64,000 bases of DNA from Ornithinibacter sp. GTDB lineage: Bacteria; Actinomycetota; Actinomycetes; Actinomycetales; Dermatophilaceae. The notes beneath the pieces are model-generated. The model ran no database searches, was not told the DNA's origin, and saw only the letters and a list, made by a program, of their open reading frames with translations. The stretch is from positions 57,182 through 121,181 of the forward strand of contig JAQSWG010000015.1 of the NCBI GenBank assembly GCA_029266735.1. The letters are read 5' to 3'. Of this stretch, positions 42,667 through 52,132 are shown piece after piece (positions within the stretch are counted from its first letter, which is position 1; every line of letters starts with the position of its first letter). The translations under genes were made by a program, and so were the position numbers.

Positions 42667-44052
42667 GACCGCCCCCTCCAGCTCGTCCAGCGCCTCGCCG
42701 GTGTGCACGGCGAGGCGCTGGAGGTGCGGCAAGGCGTCCCGGTCGCCGATGAAGCCCACGTCGAGCTTTCCCGCGTACGAGTGTGCGGTGATGTTGAGGG
42801 CCATGGAGTGCCCCGGGATGGACACGGGGTAGGTCGCCTCGAGCCGGGCACCGCGCAGGTAGAGGTGCTCCTTGGGGCCCGGGACGTTGGAGATGCAGAC
42901 GTTGAGGGTCTGGGGGACCGGGATGCGGATGCCGGTCATTGCGCGAACCACCTGGAGGCCGGCCGGAGCGAGCAGCAGTGCACTGTAGGCGATCACCGAG
43001 TCGGCGCTCATCCCACTCATCCGAGCCTTCGCCGCACGGGATGAGGCGCGGATCGCGGCGAGGCGTGCGAGGGGGTCCTCGACCTCCGTCGCGAGCGACA
43101 CCAGGGTGGCGCCCACGGCGTTGCCGCCACCGTTGCTGTCCTTGGGCCGCACGTTGACGGGGACGAAGGCGATGAGCGGTCGCTCGGGAAGCGCCTCCAG
43201 GTCGGAGAGGAACCGCCGCAGCCCGCCGGCGCAGATGGCCATGAGGACGTCGTTGAGTGTGGCGCCCTGCGCACGGGCGATGCCCCGGAGCCGCTCGAGG
43301 TCGTACTCCTGGGTCGCGAACCGTCGCGCTCGCCCGACGCGCTGGTTGAGGATGGACGACGGTGCCTGGTAGGAGGTGACGGCCTTCGTGGAGGTCAGAC
43401 CTCGACCGAGCTGGGTGTCGAGGACGGTCCGGGCCACCGATGGCATCGCCCCGACCGACTCGGCCATCCCGCGCACGACGGACGTGACGTCACCGACCGG
43501 ATCGGCGTCCCGCGGTGGGCGTGACGGCTTGGTCAGGCCGAAGAAGAACGGGTGCCCCCGGTCGCCGGGGTCCGGGGAGAGACCGCGCTGGAGGATGCGC
43601 ATCCCGGTGTAGCCGTCGACGAGGGAATGGTGGATCTTCGCGTAGATCGCGAACCGGCCGCCCCGGAGTCCTTCGATGACGTGCATCTCCCATGGCGGCC
43701 GGCGGAAGTCCAGAGGGTTGGAGTGCAGCCGGGAGACGAGGATGCCGAGCTCCCGCTCGCCCCCAGGGCTCGGAAGGGCCGAGTGCCGGACGTGGTAGTC
43801 GATGTCGAACGCCTCGTCCTCGACCCAGCGGTGCACGGGCTGGCGCATCAGCCTCCGGGTCTGCAGGCGGAGGTTCCAGGGCTCCTCGATCGGCCCCGCG
43901 CGCAGGTCCGCGAGCAGGTCGCGGAGGTAGGTCCTCTGCTCGCCGGCCGGGAACGTCAGGTGCAGCAGGGACGCCACGTGCATGAGCGTCTCCGGCGTCT
44001 CTCCCATGAGGAAGATCGCGTCGAGCGGCGAGGCCCAGCGGGAGTGGGCCAC
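42652..44052 (-). CDS. Wax ester synthase / diacylglycerol acyltransferase (WS/DGAT)
   Basis: 466 residues. Active-site motif HHSLVDG (HHxxxDG) and SPLDAIFLMGETPETLMHV at the N-terminus, VPVNVRPKDSNGGGNAVGATLVSL, and NVCISNVPGPKEHLYLRGARL at the C-terminus identify the actinobacterial wax synthase/DGAT family. It would esterify acyl-CoA to diacylglycerol or fatty alcohols, making storage lipid at the membrane. GTG 44052 is just after the hydrolase stop (6-base gap), so cotranscription is likely. Confidence 0.92.
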   Translation of the reverse strand: MAHSRWASPLDAIFLMGETPETLMHVASLLHLTFPAGEQRTYLRDLLADLRAGPIEEPWNLRLQTRRLMRQPVHRWVEDEAFDIDYHVRHSALPSPGGERELGILVSRLHSNPLDFRRPPWEMHVIEGLRGGRFAIYAKIHHSLVDGYTGMRILQRGLSPDPGDRGHPFFFGLTKPSRPPRDADPVGDVTSVVRGMAESVGAMPSVARTVLDTQLGRGLTSTKAVTSYQAPSSILNQRVGRARRFATQEYDLERLRGIARAQGATLNDVLMAICAGGLRRFLSDLEALPERPLIAFVPVNVRPKDSNGGGNAVGATLVSLATEVEDPLARLAAIRASSRAAKARMSGMSADSVIAYSALLLAPAGLQVVRAMTGIRIPVPQTLNVCISNVPGPKEHLYLRGARLEATYPVSIPGHSMALNITAHSYAGKLDVGFIGDRDALPHLQRLAVHTGEALDELEGAVSGAG

Positions 44053-44057
44053 GCTGC

Positions 44058-44954
44058 TCAGCCCGCCTTGCCGCGCGCCCGGCGCCCGTGCTCGTGTGGC
44101 TCGTCGGGGTCGACCCCCGTGCCCACGTCGGAGGGTGCGGCCGGCGGGGCGGGTGCCTCGAGGCCGACGGGTGCGGCGGCGTCGTCGGGAGGGGAGGCCG
44201 CGTGTCCGGCATACGGTTCCCACGCCCCCTCCGGCTGGGCGAGCCGGTCGGCGATGATGCGCAGCGTCTCGTACTCGTGGCCGTACCCGAGGTGCGTGGC
44301 GCGGACCTCGATGTTCTCGGTCTGCGGGGCGGGCACGGACGTGCAGCACTCCCACGCGACGATGCCGTCGGCCCGGGAGTAGATGCAGGTCGTCGGCACG
44401 GCGAGCGGTGACGCCCGGGTCATTCGCGCCTCTTCGGTGAAGAGCGCCTCGTGGTGGTCGCCACGGTTCATGAGGGTGTACATCCGCCAGGCACGGGAGG
44501 CCGCGGGGTTGCCCCGGAAGGGGCTGCCCAGCGTGATGACCGAGCGGGTGTACTCGGGCAGTGCGCGGGCCATCTCGCGGGCGTAGATCCCGCCGGCGCT
44601 CCAGCCGACGAGGCTCACCGTGCGGCCGTAGCGGTCGTGGATCTCCAGCAGGACCTCCTCGAGGGTGTCGGTGAGGCCGGGCCGCACGCCCAGGTTGCGG
44701 CCCTGACGCCAGTCGTGGGCGCGGTAGCCGAGCCGGCGCAGATGGGAGCGCAGGAAGACGGTGGACTCCGGTCCCGCGAGGAAGCCGGGCAGGACGATGA
44801 CGGGGTGGCCGTCACCCTGTGGCCAGCGCTGGAGGTCACGGGTGCGGACGGCCGTGGACGCGAGCTCGAGCGCCATCCGCCACTCCCGACGCACCATCCG
44901 GCGCGTCGGTGCGAGGGCACCGTCGGCATCCGGGAGGTCGACGATGTCCGCCAT
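44058..44954 (-). CDS. Alpha/beta-hydrolase upstream of the wax synthase
   Basis: 298 residues with GGAGAG before ATG 44954. The catalytic serine sits in VGWSAGGIYAREMA (GxSxG), preceded by VIVLPGFLAGPESTVFLRSHLRRLGYRAHDWRQGRN. An acidic residue (YSRADGIV) and a His (ATHLGYGH) could complete the triad. The C-terminal 60 residues are Pro/Ala/Asp-rich and disordered. Pairing with WS/DGAT suggests a role in lipid turnover. Confidence 0.85.
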   Translation of the reverse strand: MADIVDLPDADGALAPTRRMVRREWRMALELASTAVRTRDLQRWPQGDGHPVIVLPGFLAGPESTVFLRSHLRRLGYRAHDWRQGRNLGVRPGLTDTLEEVLLEIHDRYGRTVSLVGWSAGGIYAREMARALPEYTRSVITLGSPFRGNPAASRAWRMYTLMNRGDHHEALFTEEARMTRASPLAVPTTCIYSRADGIVAWECCTSVPAPQTENIEVRATHLGYGHEYETLRIIADRLAQPEGAWEPYAGHAASPPDDAAAPVGLEAPAPPAAPSDVGTGVDPDEPHEHGRRARGKAG

Positions 44955-45146
44955 GGCGCTCTCCTGGTCCGGGCGCCGCCGAGCCGTCACCGGATCGCGA
45001 CGCTGCGAGTCGGGTACCTGAGAGTGTCTCAGATGGCACCGCCCTCCCGGCCCCGACCTGCCGTGATGGGGAACCATGGGGGGTCGTCACCGGTTGAGAG
45101 GTGTGGGTCGGACCGTCTGGGGCCGAACGACGAAAGGGAAGCGCCC

Positions 45147-45617
45147 ATGAACGCCACGGACCAGCTGCGGGCCGCCTTGCGGGACCTCGAGGCGAAGGCC
45201 CGCGAGCGCGAGCTCGACAAGAAGATCGAGAGCTTCGCCGAGCAGGCCGACCAGTTCCTCCGCACCGCCGCGGGGCGGGCGGGGGACTTCGCCGCCGAGA
45301 ACCGCGAGCGCATCGATGCCAAGCTCGCCCAGGCCGGCGCCTCCGTCGACAGCCGCACCGAGGGCAAGTACCACTCCTATGTGGACAGGGTCCGCGCGGG
45401 CGTGCTGAGCGGGGTCGACTGGGTCGCCGAGCAACGGGAGACAGCAGCGTCCCCCGGGCCTCGGGCGGACAGCCCGGAATCCCCCGAGTCGAGCGCGTCG
45501 GCCGCCTCGAGCGGGCCGGGTACCTCGAGCGGGTCGGGCACCTCGAGTGGGTCGGGCACCTCGAGCGCATCGACATCGGAGGCCGCTGCCCAGCCGGAGG
45601 ACCGCGCCGAGCGCTGA
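45147..45617 (+). CDS. MT0933/Rv0909-like antitoxin-type protein with Gly-Ser repeat tail
   Basis: 156 residues. Residues ~1-90 are helical with [34 protein letters not shown], which fits the Rv0909/MT0933-like antitoxin domain, although the usual partner toxin gene is not adjacent. Residues 105-145 are low-complexity Ser/Gly/Thr repeats with a 6-residue period. Function unproved; many family members are solitary. Confidence 0.65.
   Translation: MNATDQLRAALRDLEAKARERELDKKIESFAEQADQFLRTAAGRAGDFAAENRERIDAKLAQAGASVDSRTEGKYHSYVDRVRAGVLSGVDWVAEQRETAASPGPRADSPESPESSASAASSGPGTSSGSGTSSGSGTSSASTSEAAAQPEDRAER
45512..45565 (+). repeat. 18-bp tandem repeat coding for Gly-Ser-Thr units
   Basis: Three near-identical 18-bp units (CGGGTCGGGCACCTCGAG and variants) lie in tandem within the tail of the MT0933-like gene, each coding for six residues such as SGSGTS. 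Single-base differences occur among copies. The unit is a multiple of three, so copy number can change without a frameshift. Confidence 0.85.
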
Positions 45618-45741
45618 CCCGCTCGTCCCGGTCGAGGCGGCACCGGGTGCGGTCGGCCGGTGCCTCACCTCGCCGGGATCCGGCGAGGCTCGTGGGCCTC
45701 CACCGTCGCCCGGGGCGAGGGCAGCGGCATACGGTGGGGGA

Positions 45742-47136
45742 ATGGCCAGCCGCATGGAGAAGGACACGATGGGCGCCGTCGAGGTGCGCGACGACCGCTA
45801 CTGGGGTGCGCAGACGCAGCGCAGTCTCGAGCACTTCGACATCGGCCGTGACACGTTCGTGTGGGGGCGGGCCGTCGTGCGGGGGCTGGGTCTGCTCAAG
45901 AAGTCGGCCGCTCTGGCGAACGCCGACCTCGGTCTGCTCGACGCTGAGGTCGCCCGGGCGGTGGTCCAGGCCGCTGACGAGGTCGCGCGCGGCGAGCTCG
46001 ACGACCACTTCCCCCTCGTCGTCTTCCAGACCGGCTCGGGCACGCAGAGCAACATGAACGCCAACGAGGTCATCGCCAACCGCGCGATCGAGCTGATGGG
46101 CGGGGAGCTCGGCAGCAAGTCGCCGGTGCACCCGAACGACGACGTCAACCGCAGCCAGTCAAGCAACGACACCTTCCCCACGGCCGTGCACGTCGCAGTG
46201 GTCCTCGAGCTGGTCGAGCGGCTGCAGCCGGCGGTCGACGGGCTCGTTGCCGCACTCGAGGACAAGGCGAACGAGCTCGGTGACGTCGTCAAGGTCGGCC
46301 GGACCCACCTCCAGGACGCCACGCCGGTGACGCTCGGCCAGGAGATCGGGGCCTGGGCGGCCCAGATCCGCGACGCGCAGGCCGACATCCGGTATGCCGG
46401 GGACCGGGCCCGTGCGTTGGCCATCGGTGGGACCGCTGTCGGAACAGGGCTCAATGCGCCGGCGGCGTTCGGTCCCCTGGTGGCGCAGCACCTGTCGGTG
46501 CAGACGGGGGAGAAGTTCCACCAGGCAGAGAACCTCTTCGTGCAGCTGGCCTCGCACGACGCCCTCGTGGCGGTGAGCTCGTCGTTGCGGACCCTGGGCG
46601 GTGCGCTCATGAAGATGGCGAACGACGTGCGGTGGCTGGCGTCGGGGCCACGGACAGGGATCGGCGAGCTGCGGATCCCGGAGAACGAGCCGGGCTCCTC
46701 GATCATGCCGGGCAAGGTCAACCCCACCCAGTCCGAGGCCATGACCATGGTCGTGACGAGGGTGTTCGGCAACGACGCCACGGTGGGCTTCGCCGGGTCG
46801 CAGGGAAACTTCCAGCTCAACGTGTTCACGCCGGTGATGGCTCATGCTGTGCTCGAGTCGATCCGGTTGCTCTCGGATGCCTGTCGGTCGTTCACGGCGC
46901 ACTGCGTCGCCGGTCTGGAGGCCGACCGGCAGAAGATCGCCCAACACCTCGGCGATGACCTCATGCTCGTCACGGCGCTGGCGCCTCACGTGGGCTACGA
47001 CACCGCCGCGGCCATCGCGAAGCAGGCCCACAAGGACGGCTCCACGTTGCGCGACGCGGCACTGGCGTCCGGCGCTGTCACGGAGGCCGACTACGACAGG
47101 TGGATCGACCCTGCCGCGATGACTCGTCCCGACTGA
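45742..47136 (+). CDS. fumC: Class II fumarate hydratase
   Basis: 464 residues. The fumarase signature [15 protein letters not shown] carries the catalytic Ser, NMNANEV and SSNDTFPTA bind substrate, and [14 protein letters not shown] supplies the general base region. It interconverts fumarate and malate in the TCA cycle. ATG 45742 follows GGTGGGGGA. ATG 45754 is also possible. Length is normal and no iron-sulfur cysteines are needed. Confidence 0.96.
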   Translation: MASRMEKDTMGAVEVRDDRYWGAQTQRSLEHFDIGRDTFVWGRAVVRGLGLLKKSAALANADLGLLDAEVARAVVQAADEVARGELDDHFPLVVFQTGSGTQSNMNANEVIANRAIELMGGELGSKSPVHPNDDVNRSQSSNDTFPTAVHVAVVLELVERLQPAVDGLVAALEDKANELGDVVKVGRTHLQDATPVTLGQEIGAWAAQIRDAQADIRYAGDRARALAIGGTAVGTGLNAPAAFGPLVAQHLSVQTGEKFHQAENLFVQLASHDALVAVSSSLRTLGGALMKMANDVRWLASGPRTGIGELRIPENEPGSSIMPGKVNPTQSEAMTMVVTRVFGNDATVGFAGSQGNFQLNVFTPVMAHAVLESIRLLSDACRSFTAHCVAGLEADRQKIAQHLGDDLMLVTALAPHVGYDTAAAIAKQAHKDGSTLRDAALASGAVTEADYDRWIDPAAMTRPD

Positions 47137-47212
47137 CCCGACCGTCCTCCGACGCGGCTGCCGGGGGCGGTCCGACGAAACCCTCCGGCCGCACGACCGA
47201 GGTGCCGCTCCG

Positions 47213-48022
47213 TCAGGTGGGGCCAGGGTCGGTGACGTCTGCAGGTGTCGCGAGTGCGGCCGACGCGTAGGAGGCCATGTGGTGGGCACGGGCCTGTGCC
47301 GTCATCCCCATGAAGTGCAGCGCATGTGGGCGTCGGATCGTCGGACGGTTGGCGTAGGACTCCGGGGACGAGTTGTAGCAGTTCTCGGTCGTCCGGTCCT
47401 CCACGTGCGGCTGGTTCCAGCCCGGTGGGAGCCAGCTCGTGCCGTCGAGGAACGGTGAGCCCGGGCCTGGACGGGCCCAGTGGTAGGCGTCGTCGCCACG
47501 ACACCAGCCGAGGACCGCGAGCACCGCCCCCTGGTCGGCCCACGGGCCCGGCTGCTGGCCTGCGGCCTCGACGGCGTCGAGGAAGTCGAACGCCTGCCGG
47601 CACGAGCGCAGCAGCCACACCCCGGTGTTCGGGTTGACGCGGTGCTCGTCCGGGACGTGCTCGAGGGCGAGGGCCTGGAAGTGGTCGGGGTGGAGGTGGT
47701 CTGCCACGTCCTCGTCAGTGCGCATCACGAGGACGTCGGCGTCCAGCCACAGCGCGAGGGGGAACTCGCCCAGCGCCCGGCGGAGGAGGGACACCTTCGC
47801 CCACTTCGCCCCTTGGGCTGCCTCGTCGGCGGCCACACCGTCGAGCTCGAGGTCGGCGGCCCGCACCACGTAGCCCCAGCGGTCGGCGAAGCGGCGAAAC
47901 GTGGGGAGTGAGTAGTCATGCAGCACGCCACGCATGTTCGGCCCCGCGGCCGTCAGCACGACGCCACGGCCTGTGGCGTCACCCGTGGGAGGGGTCACCT
48001 CGTGCGCATCCTCGATCGGCAT
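47213..48022 (-). CDS. Glycosyltransferase of the GMA12/MNN10 (GT34-like) type
   Basis: 269 residues. The nucleotide-sugar DxD region reads PLALWLDADVLVM, with AKVSLLRRAL before it and NTGVWLLRSCRQAFDFLDAV after. The WADQGAVLAVLGWC strand and a final HFMGMTAQARAHHM complete the pattern. The family includes alpha-galactosyl and mannosyltransferases. In a bacterium the acceptor is unknown. No signal peptide. It does not lie in an operon with similar genes. Confidence 0.78.
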   Translation of the reverse strand: MPIEDAHEVTPPTGDATGRGVVLTAAGPNMRGVLHDYSLPTFRRFADRWGYVVRAADLELDGVAADEAAQGAKWAKVSLLRRALGEFPLALWLDADVLVMRTDEDVADHLHPDHFQALALEHVPDEHRVNPNTGVWLLRSCRQAFDFLDAVEAAGQQPGPWADQGAVLAVLGWCRGDDAYHWARPGPGSPFLDGTSWLPPGWNQPHVEDRTTENCYNSSPESYANRPTIRRPHALHFMGMTAQARAHHMASYASAALATPADVTDPGPT

Positions 48023-48119
48023 CGCCCATCTCCATCCGAGACGTCATCCATGGCACAGGTTGGCAGACTCTTCACCTCGAACACGCTGGCGGGCCCTGCT
48101 GTCCGGAACCGCCGGAGAC

Positions 48120-48360
48120 CTATCGCCGCGATGACTGGAGCGCGTGGTCGAGCAGGGGCTCGGCGGGGTCGAGCACCAAGCAGACCAGCGTGCGACCTCC
48201 ATCCCGCCATCCCGCCTCGTCCACCGTCCACTCATCCATCTCCAGTCGCGAGTCGTCATATGCGATGCCGATGTACTCGGCGAAGACGGCGTCGCACGCA
48301 GCGTCCATCGCATCGTCGATGGCCTGGTCGCCGGGCCACTGCTCTGGCCCAGCCAGCTCA
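48120..48360 (-). pseudogene. C-terminal fragment of a septum-formation family protein
   Basis: The frame runs from about 48356, without a start codon before ATG 48308, to TAG at 48122-48120. It reads WPGDQAIDDAMDAACDAVF, AEYIGIAYDDSRLEMDEWT, and WRDGGRTLVCLVLDPAEP, matching the last domain of septum-formation type lipoproteins (usually 150-300 residues). The fragment abuts the helicase stop directly, so its 5' end, signal and membrane part are gone. Confidence 0.6.
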
Positions 48361-51300
48361 GGTGCTCAGGAGCTCACGCAGGTCGTCCGCGCTCAGGGCG
48401 GAGGACATGGCCGCCCCCTCGTCGACCACTCGGGCGAAGAGGTCGCGCTTGCGCTCCTGGAGAGCGACGACCTTCTCCTCGATCGTGTCGCGCGAGACCA
48501 TCCGGTAGACGTTGACGGAGCGGGTCTGGCCGATGCGGTGCGTGCGGTCGATGGCCTGGGCCTCCGCCGCCGGGTTCCACCAGGGGTCCAGCACGAAGAC
48601 GTAGTCCGCCTCGGTGAGCGTCAGCCCGAACCCGCCCGCCTTGAGGGAGATGAGGAACACCGGTGCGTGGCCCTCCCGAAAGGCCGCGATCCGCTCACCG
48701 CGGTTGCGCGTCGACCCGTCGAGGTACTCGTAGGCGATGCCCTCGGTCTCGAGCCGAGCCCGCACGATCCTCAGGAAGCCGGTGAACTGGGAGAAGACCA
48801 GCGCCCGGTGGCCCTCCTGGGACAGCTCGCCGAGCTGCTCCACGAGAGCGTCCACCTTGGCCGACGGCGCCAGCCCGGCATACCCCTCGTCGACCAGGGA
48901 GGGGTCGAGCGACAGCTGCCGCAGCACCGTCAGCCCGCGAAGGATGGCGATCCGGTTTCCCTGCACGTCGTCGATGAGGCCGAGCAACCGCTGGCGCTCC
49001 CGCTGGAGGTGCCGGTCGTACACCGCCCGGTGCCGGGGATGGAGCTCGACCGAGAGCACCTGCTCCTGCTTCGGTGGCAGCTCCCCGGCGACCGCTTCCT
49101 TGGTGCGCCGCAGCATCAACGGGCGGATACGCCGCCGGAGGGCCGCCAGCCGCTCCGCGTCGCCCAGGCTCTCGATCGGCCTGGCCCAGCTCTCCTTGAA
49201 CAGCGCCGGTCTCGGGTGCAGCCCGGGCGCCACGATCGACAGGAGCGACCACAGGTCCATGAGCGAGTTCTCGAGGGGGGTGCCGGTGATCGCGAACTTC
49301 GCCCGGGCCGTGAGCCGCCGCACCGCCTGGTAGGTCTTGGCCTGGTGGTTCTTGACGAACTGCGCCTCGTCGAGCACCACAGCGCCCCAGGGCCGTGACC
49401 GGAAGACCGCCTCGTCGATCCGCACCACGGCATACGACGCGATGACGACCTGCGCCCCGGCGATCGCGTCGTCCAGCCCCACCCGGGCCTTCGCTCGGGT
49501 GCGGTCGAGGACCACGGTGCGCAGGGCCGGCGCGAACCGGGCCGCCTCGCTCTCCCACGTCGCCAACACGGACGTGGGCGCGACGACGAGCACCGGGTCC
49601 ACGAGCTCGCCCCGTTCGGAGGCACGCAGGACCATGGCGAGCATCTGCAGGGTCTTGCCGAGCCCCATGTCGTCGGCCAGCACCCCGCCGAGGCCACAGT
49701 CCCAGAGCAGGGACAACCACCGGAACCCCTCCACCTGGTACGGCCGCAAAGTCGCCTCCAGGCCCACCGGCACGTCGGCCGGCTCGACGGCATCCAGGCT
49801 GAGGAGCGAGTCCACCGCCTGCGACCACCTCGCGCTCTGCTGCTCGACCACGCCGAGCGCGGCCAGCTCCTCCCACAGCCCCGCATGCACCACCGAGATC
49901 CGCAACGGGTCGCTGGGCCTGTCCTGCAGGGAGCGCGCCTCCTCCACGAGCACCCGCAGCGCCTCGAGCTCGGGCCGCTCCAGCGAGAACCACGTGCCGC
50001 TGTCGAGGATGAGGTGCTCGTGGCCTCGGGCGACCGCCTCGATGAGCGGCGCCAACGGCACGTCCTCGCCGGCGACCGTCACCGAGATGCCGAGGTCGAA
50101 CCAGTCGGTCGTCGCCCCGTCAGCCGGGTCGGACGTCGAGACCTGGATGAGCGGCGCGTCGACCGCCTCGCTGTAGTCGGCCGGCTCTCCGACGACGGTG
50201 AGCTCAAGCCCCTGGTGCTCCTCGAGCACCGGGAGCAGGCCGGCGAGGGCGACCGTCGTGAACCCGTGCAGCCGTGTCTCGGGCACGAGCCGCCGCACCC
50301 GGGCCACGACCTGCCACAGTGCGTCGAAGGCCGCGACCTCCTCGACCGCGAGCAACCCGTCGACGAGTGCCCGCTCTGCGGCTCGGTCGCGCATCGGATC
50401 CGGGTCCTCCACGGACATCGGCACGAACACCCCGCCGCCCACGGCGCCATACCGGAAGCCCCACTCCACGTGCGCCCGGTGCCCCGGCTCGAAGGTGACG
50501 GTCAGGGCCAGCCGGGGCGGCACGGCATCCGGCAGGGGGAGGTCCGCGGAGAGGCTGCGCACCCGCGCCTTCCGACGCAGTCCCGGGAGGTGGGTCACGG
50601 TGAAGCGAGCCCAGTCGGCCTCGGGCACCTCGACGACACCGAGGTCGAGCAGCCGCTGACGCGTGCCGTCGAGCGGTTCCGCCAGGGCCCCGAGCACGAG
50701 CGTGTCGACGTCGCGCAGCCAGAATCCCGTCGCCGGCTGTCCCACGAGGTGGGTCATGCCGACCGAGCCGGTCGGCAGGTCGAGGCGCGGGTGGAGCTCG
50801 GCACCGTCGTCGGTGCGGACGACCTCGACGACGAGCTCGGCCGGGTCCGGCGCGAACGCCACCTCGCCCCCTTCACCGAGGTCGGTCAGGAGGCGCACCC
50901 CCGCCCGGTCGGCCGCCCGGAGCAGGGCGACCCAGTGGAGGCCGAGGTGGTCGAGGAGGATCGCGTCCGGCATCCGCCCGTAGCCGAACGCCCGCACGGA
51001 CCGGCGGTGGGCGTCGGCCAGGGCGGTGAGTGCGTCGCGGTGGTCGTCGGCGAACGAGACCCGGCCGAACCCGTAGTACCCGCCGGCGAAGGTCTCCCAG
51101 GAGACTCCGGTGCGGATCCAGCCACCACGGGCGCCGGGGACGACGGGCCGCACCCTCAGCTGCTCGCGTGCCCGGTGGTCGCCACGGGCCCGGCCCGGAC
51201 CCAGTGCCGCGCTCTCGATGAGCAGGCCCACCGGTGTGGTGTCGGGCCGGGCGTCCCCGTCGTCGAGGAGCCCACCGAGCGCACGCTCCCACGTCGGCTG

Positions 51301-51663
51301 GTTTGCCGCGGGGCGGCCGGCCAGGGTGTCGACGTCGGGCTGGTGCTCGCGGACCGCCGCCACCACCGCGACCGCGTGCTTGCAGTCTCCCGCCACGGGG
51401 CACGTGCAGTCGCTCTGCCAACGCCGCACCGGGCGCCGACCCGCGGACGGCGTCGACACCGGGTGCAGCGACACGTGCGTCTGGTAGGTCTGCCCGGCGC
51501 TCCCGGCCACCCACCCGGTGGCATCGGTGCCGTCGGTGGAGAGCTCGTAGTCCGCGACTCGCCCCTGCCGGGCGTAGGCGAGGCCGCGAGCGACCGTCAC
51601 CGTGCCGCACACATCGTCGAGCTCGCGGTTGGTGAGGTCCGCGAGGCGCTCGGCGGTCACCAC
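48358..51663 (-). CDS. SWIM zinc finger - SNF2 family helicase
   Basis: About 1101 residues. A SWIM zinc finger near the N-terminus (CTCPVAGDCKHAVAVV) is followed by a long SNF2-associated domain. The ATPase core begins at LRPYQVEGFRWLSLL, then Walker A DDMGLGKTLQML, VVAPTSVLATWE, DEAQ (motif II), TGTPLEN, and the C-terminal lobe LVFSQFTGF, SLKAGGFGLTLTEADYVFVLDPWWNPAAEAQAIDRTHRIGQ. This is the large bacterial SNF2 ATPase type (similar to RapA/HepA-like), of likely DNA translocase function. GTG 51663 is a choice; upstream in-frame residues are not conserved. Confidence 0.9.
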   Translation of the reverse strand: MVTAERLADLTNRELDDVCGTVTVARGLAYARQGRVADYELSTDGTDATGWVAGSAGQTYQTHVSLHPVSTPSAGRRPVRRWQSDCTCPVAGDCKHAVAVVAAVREHQPDVDTLAGRPAANQPTWERALGGLLDDGDARPDTTPVGLLIESAALGPGRARGDHRAREQLRVRPVVPGARGGWIRTGVSWETFAGGYYGFGRVSFADDHRDALTALADAHRRSVRAFGYGRMPDAILLDHLGLHWVALLRAADRAGVRLLTDLGEGGEVAFAPDPAELVVEVVRTDDGAELHPRLDLPTGSVGMTHLVGQPATGFWLRDVDTLVLGALAEPLDGTRQRLLDLGVVEVPEADWARFTVTHLPGLRRKARVRSLSADLPLPDAVPPRLALTVTFEPGHRAHVEWGFRYGAVGGGVFVPMSVEDPDPMRDRAAERALVDGLLAVEEVAAFDALWQVVARVRRLVPETRLHGFTTVALAGLLPVLEEHQGLELTVVGEPADYSEAVDAPLIQVSTSDPADGATTDWFDLGISVTVAGEDVPLAPLIEAVARGHEHLILDSGTWFSLERPELEALRVLVEEARSLQDRPSDPLRISVVHAGLWEELAALGVVEQQSARWSQAVDSLLSLDAVEPADVPVGLEATLRPYQVEGFRWLSLLWDCGLGGVLADDMGLGKTLQMLAMVLRASERGELVDPVLVVAPTSVLATWESEAARFAPALRTVVLDRTRAKARVGLDDAIAGAQVVIASYAVVRIDEAVFRSRPWGAVVLDEAQFVKNHQAKTYQAVRRLTARAKFAITGTPLENSLMDLWSLLSIVAPGLHPRPALFKESWARPIESLGDAERLAALRRRIRPLMLRRTKEAVAGELPPKQEQVLSVELHPRHRAVYDRHLQRERQRLLGLIDDVQGNRIAILRGLTVLRQLSLDPSLVDEGYAGLAPSAKVDALVEQLGELSQEGHRALVFSQFTGFLRIVRARLETEGIAYEYLDGSTRNRGERIAAFREGHAPVFLISLKAGGFGLTLTEADYVFVLDPWWNPAAEAQAIDRTHRIGQTRSVNVYRMVSRDTIEEKVVALQERKRDLFARVVDEGAAMSSALSADDLRELLST

Positions 51664-51924
51664 GCGTCCCAACGTCGCGACCTCCGCAGTGACCTCTCGG
51701 GCACGAACACCCGACTCCTGAACCACCCACCGTATGCCGTGCCACCGACATTCCGCGGACGCCGTCCACATCCCGCTGGACCCGGGGCCCGGCCCCGAGG
51801 TCGACACCGGGTCGTGCCGCGCGTCGCGTCGCGCCGTTCTCACCAGGCGCCCGGGTGGCGACTGGCCGGATGCCGGTGCCCTACGGCCTGACCACGCCCC
51901 GCTCGGGCCCGAACGCCGGCGGCG

Positions 51925-52132
51925 ATGGTGCTCCGCACGCCCTCGTCGCCCCCCGGACGACGAGACGTTCGGCACCGGCCCACTGCTGCTCCGCGCCGCG
52001 GCGGAGGGCTACCGAACCGCCGTCTGCTGTGCCGCGCGGGGGGAGGCGGGCGACCCGACGCCGGGCACGGTCGTCGAGGCGGCGGGCCTCGGCGCGCCCC
52101 GGGGCCCGCCGACGGGAGCCATCAGGCGGTGA
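51925..52132 (+). pseudogene. N-terminal fragment of a PIG-L deacetylase
   Basis: The frame PDDETFGTGPLLLRAAAEGY, then CAARGEAGDPTPGT matches the first 50 residues of PIG-L/LmbE deacetylases (AHPDDE...TGG...ATRGEAG). The His of HPDDE is lost (Pro-Pro-Asp-Asp-Glu) and the upstream ATG at 51925 lies in a different frame, one base off. The gene stops at 52132 inside the end of the convergent aminotransferase. Enzymes of this family have about 220-280 residues, so this is a short remnant. Confidence 0.6.

Noticed and set aside
45147..45617. Complete toxin-antitoxin system
   Set aside because: Only an MT0933-like protein is present. The next gene is fumC and the upstream gene is a divergent hydrolase; no toxin is seen.
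47213..48022. Start of a mobile or defence island around the SNF2 helicase
   Set aside because: SNF2-type proteins occur in some defence systems, but the partners usually found there (nucleases, methylases, DUF1998-type genes) are missing and the base composition matches the neighbours.
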